Shown here: in pieces, positions 38,549-48,120 of the stretch | How the letters are laid out: every line of letters starts with the position of its first letter | Position numbering within the stretch: the stretch's first letter is position 1 | DNA from: Tahibacter amnicola | GTDB taxonomy: Bacteria; Pseudomonadota; Gammaproteobacteria; Xanthomonadales; Rhodanobacteraceae | Length of the DNA stretch: 64,000 bases | Assembly (NCBI RefSeq): GCF_025398735.1 | Contig: NZ_CP104694.1 | Span: 4,551,001 to 4,615,000, forward strand | Direction: 5' to 3' | Program-made: the position numbers and the translations under genes | Notes under the pieces: model-generated | Seen by the model: the letters and a program-made list of their open reading frames with translations, nothing else | What the model was told of the DNA's origin: nothing | Databases searched by the model: none

Positions 38549-38845
38549 GGGTGGCTCTCTCGTAAGTGGGATTTCGCCACACACGAGGAACGGGGTCTGA
38601 TTCCCGGCATGCGGCCATCGCCATAAGCCGCACACAGGCTCACCGGCGCCAGGAACAAGGCGGGGCGCCGCCGGGCAGTCGGCGGGCGCAAATTGTTGGC
38701 AACCCAATGATTTTACAAATGTATTCCGAGGCGTACGGCGCTTAGAAAGCCCCCTTTGTCGTGGGGACGTGCGCGCGCCTTGCTGGCGGCGCTGTCGTCG
38801 ACAAGCCGCCCGGTGCGCGAAAGGGACAGTCCGGCAACGCGGGCC

Positions 38846-40132
38846 TCAGCCCTCGCGCCAGGCCTTGTACCAATCCTTTGCCTGGTACCACCAGTAATTC
38901 GCCTGCGCCCCGAGGAAACCCATCGGACGGAAGCTAGATACCAGGCCGAACGGAGCGAACGCCTGCCAGGCGGTGTCGTCCTTGGCGATGGCGGCGGCCA
39001 GCAGTTCGCCGGCGACGGTGGTCGGCGCGACGCCGTGCCCGCCAAACGCCTGCGCATACCACAGCCCCTTGTCCTTCTGGCCAATCTGCGGCATCTGGTG
39101 GCGGGCGTAACTCATCAGACCCGACCAGGCGAAATCCACCCGCACGCCGTCGAGCTGCGGGAAGACCTTGTGCAGGTCGCGCAGCAGCACGTCGCGAACC
39201 TGCTCGGGCGACCGGTCAAGCACGGAAATGCGCCCACCCCAGAGCAGGCGAGAATCGGGCAAGGGGCGGTAGTAGTCGAAGGCAAAGCGCGTGTCGTAGA
39301 TGGCGGCGCGCGTATTGATGGCCTCGCGCAAGCGCACGCCAAGGGGTTCGGTCACCATGACGTAGGTGGCGATCGGCAGGATGGAACGGTCGATACGACG
39401 GTCCAGGCCAGCCAGGTAACCGCCGCAGCTCAGGACGACGTGCTCGGCCTGGATCTGGGCCAGTTCCGTCCGCACCAGCCAGCCGTTGCCTGAGCGTTCG
39501 ATCGAGCGCACGCCGCTGTGTTCGTGAACCGCTACGCCCTGGCCGGCCGCAGCCTGGGCAATGCCGATGGCGTAATTGAGCGGGTGCAGGTGCAGGGCGT
39601 TGCGCTCCCACACCCCTTCCGAATAGCGGTCGGTACGCAGCAGTTCGCGCAAGGTCTGGCGGGGCAGCCACTCCCATTGCACGCCGAAGCGTTCGGCCAG
39701 GAATCGCTGCCGGTCGCGTAGCACGGCCGGATCACGGAACCAGTTCGCCCAGATCACGCCTTCGTCGACCGCAGCGCAGGGAATCTTGTACTTGGCCACG
39801 CGGGAGCGGATCAGCTGCACGCCGCCGACCGTGCTCAGGAATAGCGCCTTGGCGCGCTCGGCGCCGAGGGTGCGCACGAGCGAGTGCTCACCCAGCGAAT
39901 AGCCGGCAAAGACGAAACCGCCGTTGCGGCCCGAGGCGCCAAATCCCACCGTTTCACGTTCGAGCACGCACACGCCGTCCATGCCACGTTCGGCCAGGCC
40001 GAGCGCAGTATTGAGGCCGGCGTACCCTCCCCCGACGATGACGACGCGTTTCTCGTGCCGCCCCTCGATTGGCGCAAATCCGCCATAGGCGGTGGCCGTC
40101 GCACGATAGTAGCTCGTCGTTTCCTGCGTCAT
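38846..40132 (-). CDS. FAD-dependent amino-acid/amine oxidoreductase (DAO family, PuuB-like)
   Basis: The 428-residue protein has a Rossmann FAD motif VVIVGGGYAGLNTALGLAERG, the covalent-flavin-family loop GFGASGRNGGFVFAG, and the C-terminal FGGHGVAPTTVAGELLAAAI. These fit the D-amino-acid-oxidase fold and most closely gamma-glutamylputrescine oxidoreductase-like proteins. None of the other putrescine-pathway genes (puuA, puuC, puuD) is nearby, so the substrate is unknown. It overlaps the lipoprotein gene upstream by four bases. Confidence 0.82.
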   Translation of the reverse strand: MTQETTSYYRATATAYGGFAPIEGRHEKRVVIVGGGYAGLNTALGLAERGMDGVCVLERETVGFGASGRNGGFVFAGYSLGEHSLVRTLGAERAKALFLSTVGGVQLIRSRVAKYKIPCAAVDEGVIWANWFRDPAVLRDRQRFLAERFGVQWEWLPRQTLRELLRTDRYSEGVWERNALHLHPLNYAIGIAQAAAGQGVAVHEHSGVRSIERSGNGWLVRTELAQIQAEHVVLSCGGYLAGLDRRIDRSILPIATYVMVTEPLGVRLREAINTRAAIYDTRFAFDYYRPLPDSRLLWGGRISVLDRSPEQVRDVLLRDLHKVFPQLDGVRVDFAWSGLMSYARHQMPQIGQKDKGLWYAQAFGGHGVAPTTVAGELLAAAIAKDDTAWQAFAPFGLVSSFRPMGFLGAQANYWWYQAKDWYKAWREG

Positions 40133-41106
40133 CGCGATCGTGGATCCTTGCTCAAACCTTCTTCTTCCAGGCCCACCTGGATCCAGCCCAGGTTGAGCCC
40201 GATGCGGCGGGCCTGCGGATCGGCCCAGACATAGCTGATGGTCTTGCCCGTGGCGTCTTCGACGATGCCCAGGCGCAACACTTCGGTACCACTTTCGCGG
40301 TAGGTCAGGCGCGCCAGCTCCAGCGTGTAGCCGGAGGCCGCACCATCCCGGAACCGCAGCGGCACGCGCCCGCCTTCCGTGTGCAGGCGCAGGTCCCGAT
40401 TGAGGTGCCAGTCGTTGTTCTCCGGCGAGGCTTTCGCGCCACCGCCGTTGAGCGCATCCCAGCCCGTGAACCAGCGCACGCGCTGCGACAAGGTGGCCGC
40501 GTCTACGCCCCGGGCCTGGTCGGCCACGGTCACGACACGCAGGCGGTCGTTGATCAGTTCGAAACGCAACGGCAACAGCGCACCAGCAGCGCCGATTCCG
40601 GGCAACAGCGCACTGCAGGCCGTTGGATCGGCCGCGAAAGCCAGCCCGTTGCGTGAAGCCGCCGGTTTCAGCGTGCAGGCCTGCAAGGGTGCCCAGTTCT
40701 TGTCATCCACCGCAATGCGGCCCGCGTTCTTGGCCTGGAAAACGGCCTCCGCCTCCGCGGTGAGCGGGCGGTATGGCACGTAGCCGTTCCGCTCGTTGCG
40801 CAGCAACAGCCAGCGCCCTTCCTTGACCGGCGAGGTGTCCGGCAGCACCGTGCGCCACAGCAACATGCCCGCGTCGCCCCCCGGATGCGACAGCCAATGG
40901 TGAATGGCAGGTGTCGAGGTCGCGACGGGCGGTGCCCTGCCGCCCTCGCTCGCTGACCAGCGCTCGGCGTGATTGTCGTATTCCCCGGCCAACTCCGCCG
41001 GCACGCTGCTGGGCGTGACCGCCGATTGCCGTGACGGCAGTGCCTGGCAAGCGGCCAGCCCCAGACTCAGCAGCACCACCAGGACTCGCGAAGAACGTTT
41101 GCGCAT
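40129..41106 (-). CDS. Lipoprotein of unknown function, possible CpcT/CpeT-like domain
   Basis: The 325-residue protein begins MRKRSSRVLVVLLSLGLAAC, a clear lipobox (LAAC, Cys20), with GGAGG upstream. The body has LAGEYDNHAERW near the mature N-terminus and a later WAPLQACTLKPAASRNGLAF with a second cysteine in PTACSALLPG. The arrangement recalls the CpcT/CpeT (DUF1001) fold, known from phycobilin lyases but also present as uncharacterised lipoproteins in non-photosynthetic bacteria. That similarity is from memory and weak. It is translationally coupled to the FAD oxidase. Confidence 0.65.
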   Translation of the reverse strand: MRKRSSRVLVVLLSLGLAACQALPSRQSAVTPSSVPAELAGEYDNHAERWSASEGGRAPPVATSTPAIHHWLSHPGGDAGMLLWRTVLPDTSPVKEGRWLLLRNERNGYVPYRPLTAEAEAVFQAKNAGRIAVDDKNWAPLQACTLKPAASRNGLAFAADPTACSALLPGIGAAGALLPLRFELINDRLRVVTVADQARGVDAATLSQRVRWFTGWDALNGGGAKASPENNDWHLNRDLRLHTEGGRVPLRFRDGAASGYTLELARLTYRESGTEVLRLGIVEDATGKTISYVWADPQARRIGLNLGWIQVGLEEEGLSKDPRSR

Positions 41107-41136
41107 GCATCCTCCGTTGAAAACCATCACTGCACC

Positions 41137-42312
41137 CTACACGCGATCCAGGGCCTGCGCGAGATCGGCGATCAGCACGTCCGCCTCTTCCAGGCCGACG
41201 GAAAGCCGCACCAGATTCACCGGTACGCGATCCGCACGATGCGCGGCCACCGGCGTGTCCGGCGGGTAGACCGCCGCAACGGGAAACAGGAGCGACTCGT
41301 AGCCGCCCCAGGACACCGTCATCAGACAACGCGTGAGCGCGTTGCAGAACCGCTCGACCCCCGCCGTGGTATCGGTGCGGATCGTGAATGAGAACAGGCC
41401 GCTGGCCCCCTGCAGCTGGCGCTGCGTCAACGTGAACTGGGGATCGTGCGGGGCATGCGGATACCACAGCCGTTCCACCACGGGATGCGCCTGCAGGAAC
41501 GCGATGACCCGGGCTGTCGTTTCGGCGATCTGGCGCATGCGCACCGGCAGGGTCCGCAGACCGCGGATCATGAGCCATGCATCGTGCGGCGACATCATCG
41601 CGCCCAGTGTCATGTACGGGCCCTTGAAGACATCGCGGATCAAGCCCTTGCTGCCGCAAAGCACCCCGGCGACGACATCACTGTGGCCGTTGAGGTATTT
41701 CGTCGCCGAATGGGCGACCAGGTCGATGCCCAGAGCGATCGGCTGCTGGTGCAGCGGCGTGGCATAGCTGTTATCGAGCAACGTACGGATACCCCGGGCG
41801 CGCGCCAGCGCGGCGACCGCAGCCAAATCCTGTTGCTCGAACGTCATGGTGTTCGGGCTCTCCAGCACGATCAGGCGCGTCGACGGCGTGATCGCCGCTT
41901 CGACCGCCGTTGTGTCCGTCGCATCGACAAACGTGTGGGTGACACCGAACTTCGCCAGCAGCTCGCGCAGCAGAGTCCGCGTCCAGGAATAGGGTTTCTG
42001 CACGCAAACGATGTGATCGCCCTGTGCAACCACCGCCACGACGCCAGCGGCGATCGCCGCTGCACCCGAACCGAACAGCAGCGCGTCTTCCGCTCCTTCC
42101 AGCGCTGCGACCTTCTTGCGCAGGATTTCAACCGTCGGATTATTGCCGCGCGTGTAGACCGTGCGATCCAGTTCGTCCCGGAAACCCTCGCGCATCGCAG
42201 CGACGGTATCAAAGGCAAAAATGGAACTCTGGTAGATTGGCGGAGAAACGGCGCCGCGATGTTTGCCGCGGTCTTCTTCGCCCAGGTGATTGAGGATGTA
42301 GCTCAGGTCCAT
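41137..42312 (-). CDS. PLP-dependent Cys/Met metabolism enzyme (cystathionine beta-lyase-like)
   Basis: The 391-residue fold-type I enzyme has PPIYQSSIFAFDT, the cofactor loop GSGAAAIAAGVVAV, LDNSYATPLHQQP and the PLP-lysine motif HSATKYLNGHSDVVAG. This is the cystathionine gamma-synthase/beta-lyase group; the closest reading is MetC-type beta-lyase, though assignment inside the group is uncertain. It heads a unit with the lipoprotein and FAD oxidase genes, 30 bases upstream of the lipoprotein start. Confidence 0.87.
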   Translation of the reverse strand: MDLSYILNHLGEEDRGKHRGAVSPPIYQSSIFAFDTVAAMREGFRDELDRTVYTRGNNPTVEILRKKVAALEGAEDALLFGSGAAAIAAGVVAVVAQGDHIVCVQKPYSWTRTLLRELLAKFGVTHTFVDATDTTAVEAAITPSTRLIVLESPNTMTFEQQDLAAVAALARARGIRTLLDNSYATPLHQQPIALGIDLVAHSATKYLNGHSDVVAGVLCGSKGLIRDVFKGPYMTLGAMMSPHDAWLMIRGLRTLPVRMRQIAETTARVIAFLQAHPVVERLWYPHAPHDPQFTLTQRQLQGASGLFSFTIRTDTTAGVERFCNALTRCLMTVSWGGYESLLFPVAAVYPPDTPVAAHRADRVPVNLVRLSVGLEEADVLIADLAQALDRV

Positions 42313-42361
42313 GGGACGCCGTCGGCGATCTCAGATAGGCCATGCAGGTGGGCCTGGTGCA

Positions 42362-42388
42362 CGATGCGCCGGCCGCGCCGGCGCATCG
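42362..42388. repeat. Perfect 12-bp hairpin downstream of galU
   Basis: CGATGCGCCGGC (42362-42373) and GCCGGCGCATCG (42377-42388) pair perfectly around CGC in the 93-base space after galU. There is no T-run on either side, so it may end transcription only with Rho or protect the galU 3' end. Confidence 0.5.
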
Positions 42389-42405
42389 AACAGGCCGTCG
42401 AACAA

Positions 42406-43275
42406 TCAGTGTGACGCGACGAAATCGCGGGTCGCCGCGGCCAGCGCCGGATCCTGCAGGGCAAAATGCATCGTCGCCTTCACCAGCCCCAGCTTGTTGC
42501 CGCAGTCAAAGCGCTCGCCCTCGAAACGGTAGGCCAGCACGCGTTCCTGCTTGAGCAGGGCGTCGATCGCGTCCGTCAGCTGGATCTCGCCACCGGCGCC
42601 GGGCTTGGTGCTCTCCAGCAGCTGGAAGATGCGACCCGGCAACACGTAGCGGCCCACGACGGCCAGGTTGGACGGCGCCTCTTCGGGCTTGGGCTTTTCC
42701 ACCATCATCCTGATCAGCGCGGCGCGGTCGCTGACCGGTGTTGCATCGACGATGCCGTACTTGTTCGTCTGCTCGCGCGGCACTTCTTCCACGGCAATGA
42801 CGCCGGAATTTTCGAAGGCAGCCAGCTCGGCCATCTGGCGCAGGGCGCTTGCGCCGCTGTTCCAGATCAGGTCGTCGGGAAGAATCACACCGAACGGCTC
42901 ATCGCCCACGACTGCCTTGGCGCACAGCACCGCGTGACCCAGGCCCAACGCTTCGGGCTGGGTCACGAAGACGCAGCGCACATTCTTGGGCAGCACATTC
43001 TGGACGACGCGCAGCAGCTCCTTCTTGCCCGCCTGCTCCAGCTTCGTCTCCAGCTCGTAGGCCTTGTCGAAGTAGTCCGCGATCGCATGCTTGTAGCGGT
43101 TGGTCACGAAGATCAGCGTATCGGCGCCGGCGTCGACGGCCTCGTCGACGGCGTACTGGATCAGCGGACGGTCGAGCACGGGCAGCATTTCCTTGGCCAC
43201 GACCTTGGTCGCCGGCAGGAAACGCGTGCCCAGGCCAGCGACAGGGAAGACGACCTTGCGAAGGCGTTGCGACAT
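42406..43275 (-). CDS. galU: UTP-glucose-1-phosphate uridylyltransferase
   Basis: Makes UDP-glucose for LPS, exopolysaccharide and osmolyte synthesis. The 289 residues include the nucleotide-binding GLGTRFLPATKVVAKEML and PDDLIWNSGASALRQM, the uridylyltransferase core. It follows the WbpM-like gene by 18 bases on the same strand, closing a run of surface-polysaccharide genes. Confidence 0.95.
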   Translation of the reverse strand: MSQRLRKVVFPVAGLGTRFLPATKVVAKEMLPVLDRPLIQYAVDEAVDAGADTLIFVTNRYKHAIADYFDKAYELETKLEQAGKKELLRVVQNVLPKNVRCVFVTQPEALGLGHAVLCAKAVVGDEPFGVILPDDLIWNSGASALRQMAELAAFENSGVIAVEEVPREQTNKYGIVDATPVSDRAALIRMMVEKPKPEEAPSNLAVVGRYVLPGRIFQLLESTKPGAGGEIQLTDAIDALLKQERVLAYRFEGERFDCGNKLGLVKATMHFALQDPALAAATRDFVASH

Positions 43276-43293
43276 CGGAACTCCTGGAGGTTT

Positions 43294-45183
43294 CTACTTG
43301 TTGCGTGCAAAGGCGACGACGGTCGGTTCGTCCGTCTCACGCCAGGCAAAATCGGGCAGCAGCGACGAAATGCAGCGACGCAGGGCCTCTTCGTCGAAAT
43401 CGTGTACCGCCTGCGTGGCACGGCCGAACTGCGCGGTCAGCATCTCCCAGCCCATGCTGCGCGGCTGGGCGAGGAAGATCTTGGCATGCGACGTGCTGCG
43501 GTAATTTTCCAGCGGATGGAACAGCTCTTCGAAAAGTTTCTCGCCGGGACGCAAGCCCGTGTAGATGATCTGGATGTCACGCCCGGGCACCTTGCCGGTC
43601 AGGCGGATCATCTGTTCGGCCAGATCGCGGATGCGGATCGGCTCGCCCATGTCCAGGGCGAAGATCTCGCCGCCCTCGCCCAGCACCTCGGCCTGCAGGA
43701 TCAACTGGCAGGCTTCGGGAATCGTCATGAAGTAGCGGGTGATTTCCGGGTGCGTCACCGTGACCGGACCGCCAGCACGAATCTGGTCCCGGAACAGCGG
43801 CACCACGGACCCGGCCGAATCCAGCACGTTGCCGAATCGCACGGTGATGAAACGCGTGCGCGAGCGGCTCGCCAGGTTCTGGCAATAGATTTCCGCCAGA
43901 CGCTTGCTGGCACCCATCACACTGGTCGGATTGACGGCCTTGTCGGTGGAGATCAGCACCATGCACTCGACACCATGGCGATCAGCAGCATCGGCCACCG
44001 TGCGCGTGGCGAGCGCGTTGTTGCGGACCGCTTCGCGCAATTGCCCTTGCAGCAGCGGGACGTGCTTGTAGGCCGCCGCATGGAACACCACCTGGGGCCG
44101 CACGTCGGCGAACAGGCGCTCGCACGTGGCGGCATCACCGGCATTGCCGATGCGCATGTCGAGCAGGAGATCGGGCCAGTTGGCGCGCAGTTCCTGTTCG
44201 ATCTTGTAGAGGTTGAATTCCGACAGTTCCAGGATCGTCAGCGAACTGGCGCCCAGGCGCGCCACCTGCCGGCACAGCTCCGAACCGATCGAGCCGCCAC
44301 CACCGGTGACCAGCACGCGCTTGCCGGTCAAGCCGCTGCGGATGGCCGTCCAGTCCAGCGTGACCGGGTCGCGGCCGAGCAGATCTTCGATCGCCACTTC
44401 CTTTAATTCGTTGAACTGCGAGCGGCCGGAGACGACGTCGTCCAGACGGGGTACCGTGCGGAAAGGCAGGCCGGTGGACTCGCACAGCTCCACGACCTTG
44501 CGCATCAGCGCGTTGGTCGACGACGGCATCGCGATCAACAGCATTCCCGCGGCCACCTCACTGGCAATCTCGGGCAGCTTGTCCAACATGCCCAGCACCG
44601 GGATGCCGTGCAATTTGGCGCCACGCAGTTGCGGGTTGTCGTCGACGAAGCCGACGACGCGGTAGCGGTTCTCGCGCTTGAGATCGCGCACCAGCGCTTC
44701 GCCGGCACGCCCCGCCCCGATCACCAGCACGCGTTGACTGGGGCTGGTCTGGAAGAGGTCCAACCGGGAGTCCTTCCAGAACCGGTACGCCAGTCGCGGG
44801 GCGCCCAGCAGCACGACCAGCGCAGCAGGATAAATCAGGAGTACCGCACGCGGCACCGTTGCCAGGCGGTTATAGAGAAACAGGGTGATGGCGATCAGCA
44901 GGGCTCCGCTGATGCCGGCGCGCACGATGTTCCAAAGGTCCGGCAGGCTGGCGAATCGCCAGAGGCCCTTGTAGAGGCCGGTCCACCAGAACACCACGGC
45001 CTGGACAGCCAGGACCAGTATGACCTCGGGGCCAAACCAGATGACGGGCTGGGGTTCGGGCAGGAGCGAATAGCGGATGGCGTAGGTCAGGATCCAGGCC
45101 ATCCAGACCATGGCCAGGTCGTGCAGCACCACCGCCAGGCGCGGATGGATCGCCGCGATGCCGCGACGCAATGCCTCAGCCAC
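43294..45183 (-). CDS. Membrane-bound UDP-sugar 4,6-dehydratase (WbpM/CapD family)
   Basis: The 629-residue protein has four N-terminal membrane spans (from LAVVLHDLAMVWMAWILTYA), a CoA-binding-like domain (RVLVIGAGRAGEALVRDL) and a cytosolic SDR domain (VLVTGGGGSIGSELCRQ). The active site reads STDKAV...MGASK, the Met-x3-Lys variant typical of large WbpM-type dehydratases in place of Tyr-x3-Lys. These convert UDP-GlcNAc to a 4-keto-6-deoxy sugar for O-antigen. A GTG at 45183 with GGAGG seven bases upstream overlaps the previous gene by eight bases. Confidence 0.9.
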   Translation of the reverse strand: MAEALRRGIAAIHPRLAVVLHDLAMVWMAWILTYAIRYSLLPEPQPVIWFGPEVILVLAVQAVVFWWTGLYKGLWRFASLPDLWNIVRAGISGALLIAITLFLYNRLATVPRAVLLIYPAALVVLLGAPRLAYRFWKDSRLDLFQTSPSQRVLVIGAGRAGEALVRDLKRENRYRVVGFVDDNPQLRGAKLHGIPVLGMLDKLPEIASEVAAGMLLIAMPSSTNALMRKVVELCESTGLPFRTVPRLDDVVSGRSQFNELKEVAIEDLLGRDPVTLDWTAIRSGLTGKRVLVTGGGGSIGSELCRQVARLGASSLTILELSEFNLYKIEQELRANWPDLLLDMRIGNAGDAATCERLFADVRPQVVFHAAAYKHVPLLQGQLREAVRNNALATRTVADAADRHGVECMVLISTDKAVNPTSVMGASKRLAEIYCQNLASRSRTRFITVRFGNVLDSAGSVVPLFRDQIRAGGPVTVTHPEITRYFMTIPEACQLILQAEVLGEGGEIFALDMGEPIRIRDLAEQMIRLTGKVPGRDIQIIYTGLRPGEKLFEELFHPLENYRSTSHAKIFLAQPRSMGWEMLTAQFGRATQAVHDFDEEALRRCISSLLPDFAWRETDEPTVVAFARNK

Positions 45184-46210
45184 GACGAACCTCCGCCAGC
45201 AGACGCGACCGGGCGTGCACCCACACCCCGACACCGACGACATACACCGCGGCGGCCGCGACAAGCGCGGTCAATCGGTCTGCACGAGCGGCCAGTACAG
45301 CGACAGGGCTGACGACCAATAGATTCCACGCCATGTAATAGCTCACGACCCGGGCATGCGAGCGGTTCTTGCGAACCAGCCACTGGTAGAGATGTTCGCG
45401 GTGCGCACTATACCAGCGGCGCCCGCGCCGAAAACGATGAATCAGGGTGCAGCTGGCGTCGATGAGGAACGCCGAGCAGAGAATCAGACCTTCCAGCAGC
45501 CAGCGAAGATCCGACGTGGCGGCCGTGAAAAACGTCGCCGCCACGAGGAAGCCGATGGCGCCACTGCCGATATCGCCCATGAACACCCGGGCGCGCGGAA
45601 AATTGAATGGCACGAAGGCCATGGTGGCGGCTGCCATGACCCAGGGCGCCACACCCAGCGGATGTGCCAGGCCGAGCCAGGACAGCAGCCCCACCATCGC
45701 AAACAGCCAGGCCGCCTGCAGCCCCAGGAGGCCGTTGATGCCGTCCATGAAGTTATGGAAGTTGATCGACCAGACCGTACCGAGCGCGACGACGCCGATC
45801 ACGCCTACGCCTATCCCCGCCGCGACGCCGTCGACCGCCGGCAACCAGGGCACCAGAGCCCAGCCCAGCAGAAGGCCGACCGGCAACTGCACCGCCAGCC
45901 GCGGCAGCGCGCCGAGCGGCCGATGGTCATCCCAGGAGCCAATAAACGCCACGAGGACCAGGCCGGCGCCCCAGGCGACCAGGAGCGACGGCGGCAGGTA
46001 CGCCGCCAGCGCAATCAGGCCGAACACAAAGACCGCTACCACCAGCCCAAGGCCACCACCCCGTGGCGTGGGGTGCTCATGGGAGCGGCGATGCCCGGGG
46101 TGGTCAATGATGTCGCGGTATATCGCGTAGCGGATTGCCGCCTCGGTCACCGCGGCCGACAGCAGCAACGCCAGGAGCGGCGCCCACGGCACCAGCACGG
46201 GAATCGTCAC
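45176..46210 (-). CDS. Polyprenyl-phosphate sugar-1-phosphate transferase (WecA/WbpL-like)
   Basis: The 344-residue integral membrane enzyme transfers a sugar-1-phosphate from a UDP sugar to undecaprenyl phosphate, the first step in O-antigen or exopolysaccharide units. The family motifs are visible: DDHRPLG, NFHNFMDGINGL, VFMGDIGSGAIGF and the cytosolic HREHLYQWLV. About ten spans are expected. The GTG at 46210 shares a base with the lapB stop (TAGTGA). With the adjacent dehydratase it forms a WbpL-WbpM-like pair. Confidence 0.9.
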   Translation of the reverse strand: MTIPVLVPWAPLLALLLSAAVTEAAIRYAIYRDIIDHPGHRRSHEHPTPRGGGLGLVVAVFVFGLIALAAYLPPSLLVAWGAGLVLVAFIGSWDDHRPLGALPRLAVQLPVGLLLGWALVPWLPAVDGVAAGIGVGVIGVVALGTVWSINFHNFMDGINGLLGLQAAWLFAMVGLLSWLGLAHPLGVAPWVMAAATMAFVPFNFPRARVFMGDIGSGAIGFLVAATFFTAATSDLRWLLEGLILCSAFLIDASCTLIHRFRRGRRWYSAHREHLYQWLVRKNRSHARVVSYYMAWNLLVVSPVAVLAARADRLTALVAAAAVYVVGVGVWVHARSRLLAEVRRG

Positions 46211-47382
46211 TACTCGTTCGCCACGCCGTGAATCGGTCGGACCGAGCCCCAGCTCTTGCAACTCGGGCACTGCCAGTGGTGCGCCTTGGCGCCGAATCCG
46301 CAACGGCTGCACCGGTACATGGCCTGGCCTTCGACCAGCTTGCGGGTGAGATCCTGCAGGATGAGCAGGTTTTCGCGCGCCTCGCCGGCGGCCTTGTACA
46401 GCGTGGCGTTGATCAGCGCCATCAGGCCGCGCACCGACGGACGCAGGCGCAGTTGTCGCGTCAGGAAATCAATCGCCGCATCCTCGCCGCGCGTACGCGC
46501 GTAAAGCTTGGTCAGGGCAAGGACCGGCGAGATGCCCTGGTAGGTTTCGATGATGTGGGCCAGGAACCGCTCGGCGCGCTGCATCTGCTGGCTCTTGGCG
46601 TAGGCGTCGAGCAGCGGCGGCAGAATCTCCGGGACAAAGTCGACGTCGTGCTCGGCCACCTGTTCGAAGGCGTTGACGGCGTCTTCGTAACGTTCCTGGT
46701 CCGCCAGGACCAGGCCTTCCAGCATGCGCGCGCGCACGTTGCGCGGCTCGCACTCGATCGCCCGCCGGATATGCGCGGCGGCGTCTTCGAAGCGGCGCTG
46801 CGCTCTCGCCTCACTGGCCAGCTCGCACCAGAACTGCGCGACCAGCGAGGCCTGGGATTCGCCCGTCATTGTTTCCAGCAGCTGGGCGTGGGCGATGGCC
46901 TTGTCCCAATCACGTTCGTGCTGGTAGATCGCAATCAGGTGCTTGAGCGCAGAAGGTGCGTGCGCCTTCATCGCCACAAGATCAGAGAACAGCGTTTCCG
47001 CGCGATCCAGGAGGCCGGCACGCATGTAGTCTTCGCCCAGCTCCAGCAGGGCTACCGTCTTCATGGCATCGGTGAGGTCAGGCCGCGCGATCAGATTCTG
47101 GTGGACGCGGATCGCCCGGTCGACCTCGCCACGGCGACGGAACAGATTGCCCAGGGCCAGGTGCGTTTCAACCGTGTCGCGATTGACCTCGGCGAGCTGC
47201 ACGAAGACCTCGATCGCCTTGTCCTGCTGTTCATTCAGAAGGTAGTTCAGGCCCCTGAAATAGCTGGAAGAAAGCGCGTTGACGCGTTCGCCGGAGGTAC
47301 GCGCGCTGCTGCGGCGCGCCACCCACCATCCGGACATTGCTGCAGCCGGCAGCAGCAGGAACAGAAGGTACAGCGGATTCAT
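46210..47382 (-). CDS. lapB: LPS assembly regulator LapB (YciM)
   Basis: An inner-membrane TPR protein that in E. coli sets LpxC stability through FtsH and thus the LPS level. The 390-residue product has an N-terminal anchor (MNPLYLLFLLLPAAAMSGWW), about nine TPR repeats, and a C-terminal rubredoxin-type metal site with two CxxC pairs (CSRCGFGAKAHHWQCPSC). It overlaps lapA by four bases. Confidence 0.94.
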   Translation of the reverse strand: MNPLYLLFLLLPAAAMSGWWVARRSSARTSGERVNALSSSYFRGLNYLLNEQQDKAIEVFVQLAEVNRDTVETHLALGNLFRRRGEVDRAIRVHQNLIARPDLTDAMKTVALLELGEDYMRAGLLDRAETLFSDLVAMKAHAPSALKHLIAIYQHERDWDKAIAHAQLLETMTGESQASLVAQFWCELASEARAQRRFEDAAAHIRRAIECEPRNVRARMLEGLVLADQERYEDAVNAFEQVAEHDVDFVPEILPPLLDAYAKSQQMQRAERFLAHIIETYQGISPVLALTKLYARTRGEDAAIDFLTRQLRLRPSVRGLMALINATLYKAAGEARENLLILQDLTRKLVEGQAMYRCSRCGFGAKAHHWQCPSCKSWGSVRPIHGVANE

Positions 47383-47666
47383 GGGTCGATAACCGCTCCG
47401 GGTCCAGCGGAGGCCACCGGCTCACGCCGGACGGCCTCGCGCCGCAGGCGGGACAGGCGGCTCTTCAACGGCAGGACAACAGCCAGCCAGACGACTGCGC
47501 CGCCGGCGATCCATCCCAGCAGCAACCCGCCCAGCAAGGCCGCTCCCTTGGGCCAGGTGGACTGGAAGAAATAGAAGTCGAGTGCCACGGCGTCACTGTT
47601 GAGTGCGCCAAACAGTGCACCCGCGGCGAGGAAGACAAGTAATAGGACTATCCAGACAAAACGCAT
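47379..47666 (-). CDS. lapA: LapA family inner-membrane protein (DUF1049)
   Basis: The 95-residue protein has two membrane spans (WIVLLLVFLAAGALFGAL and LLGGLLLGWIAGGAVVWLAV) joined by a short segment containing DAVALDFYFFQ, the DUF1049/LapA pattern. It precedes and overlaps lapB, with which it acts in LPS assembly. GCAGG lies upstream of the chosen ATG. Confidence 0.88.
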   Translation of the reverse strand: MRFVWIVLLLVFLAAGALFGALNSDAVALDFYFFQSTWPKGAALLGGLLLGWIAGGAVVWLAVVLPLKSRLSRLRREAVRREPVASAGPGAVIDP

Positions 47667-47724
47667 GGGCCGTGTACCTGCAGGGTCCGGCGACCGGCGC
47701 CGCGACGCGGGCTTGGGATCGGGC

Positions 47725-48027
47725 TCAGGAAGAGGAAGCCGACCCGATCGCGTGATTGACGCGCTCGCGCAATTCCTTGCCTGGCTTGAAGTGCGGGACG
47801 TGCTTGCCCGGAAGGGCCACGGCCGCGCCGGTCTTGGGATTGCGTCCCATGCGCGGCGGGCGGAAATGCAGCGAGAAGCTACCAAATCCGCGGATTTCGA
47901 TGCGCTCGCCGCCAGACAGGGCCTGGCTCATCTGTTCGAGCAGATTTTTGACCGCAAGCTCAACATCGTTGAACGCCAGATGCTTTTGCCGGTCGGCCAG
48001 GGCCTCGATCAGCTCGGACTTGGTCAT
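47725..48027 (-). CDS. ihfB: Integration host factor subunit beta
   Basis: A DNA-bending HU-family protein that pairs with IhfA. The 100-residue sequence starts [14 protein letters not shown] and has [16 protein letters not shown] and the DNA-binding arm [18 protein letters not shown] with its intercalating proline. It lies downstream of rpsA across a strong terminator, the usual cmk-rpsA-ihfB order. Confidence 0.96.
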   Translation of the reverse strand: MTKSELIEALADRQKHLAFNDVELAVKNLLEQMSQALSGGERIEIRGFGSFSLHFRPPRMGRNPKTGAAVALPGKHVPHFKPGKELRERVNHAIGSASSS

Positions 48028-48120
48028 GGGTACTTCGGCTCCGCCGCATAGAGTTCCGTTACAGGACGGGAGCTTAGCGCAAAATTCGGTGTTTCGTTCA
48101 CGGAACTTATGACGCGCCGC

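Noticed and set aside
38549-38845. Riboswitch in the leader of the RTX gene
   Set aside because: The 297-base gap was read for cyclic-di-GMP and other known folds; no matching conserved core was seen.
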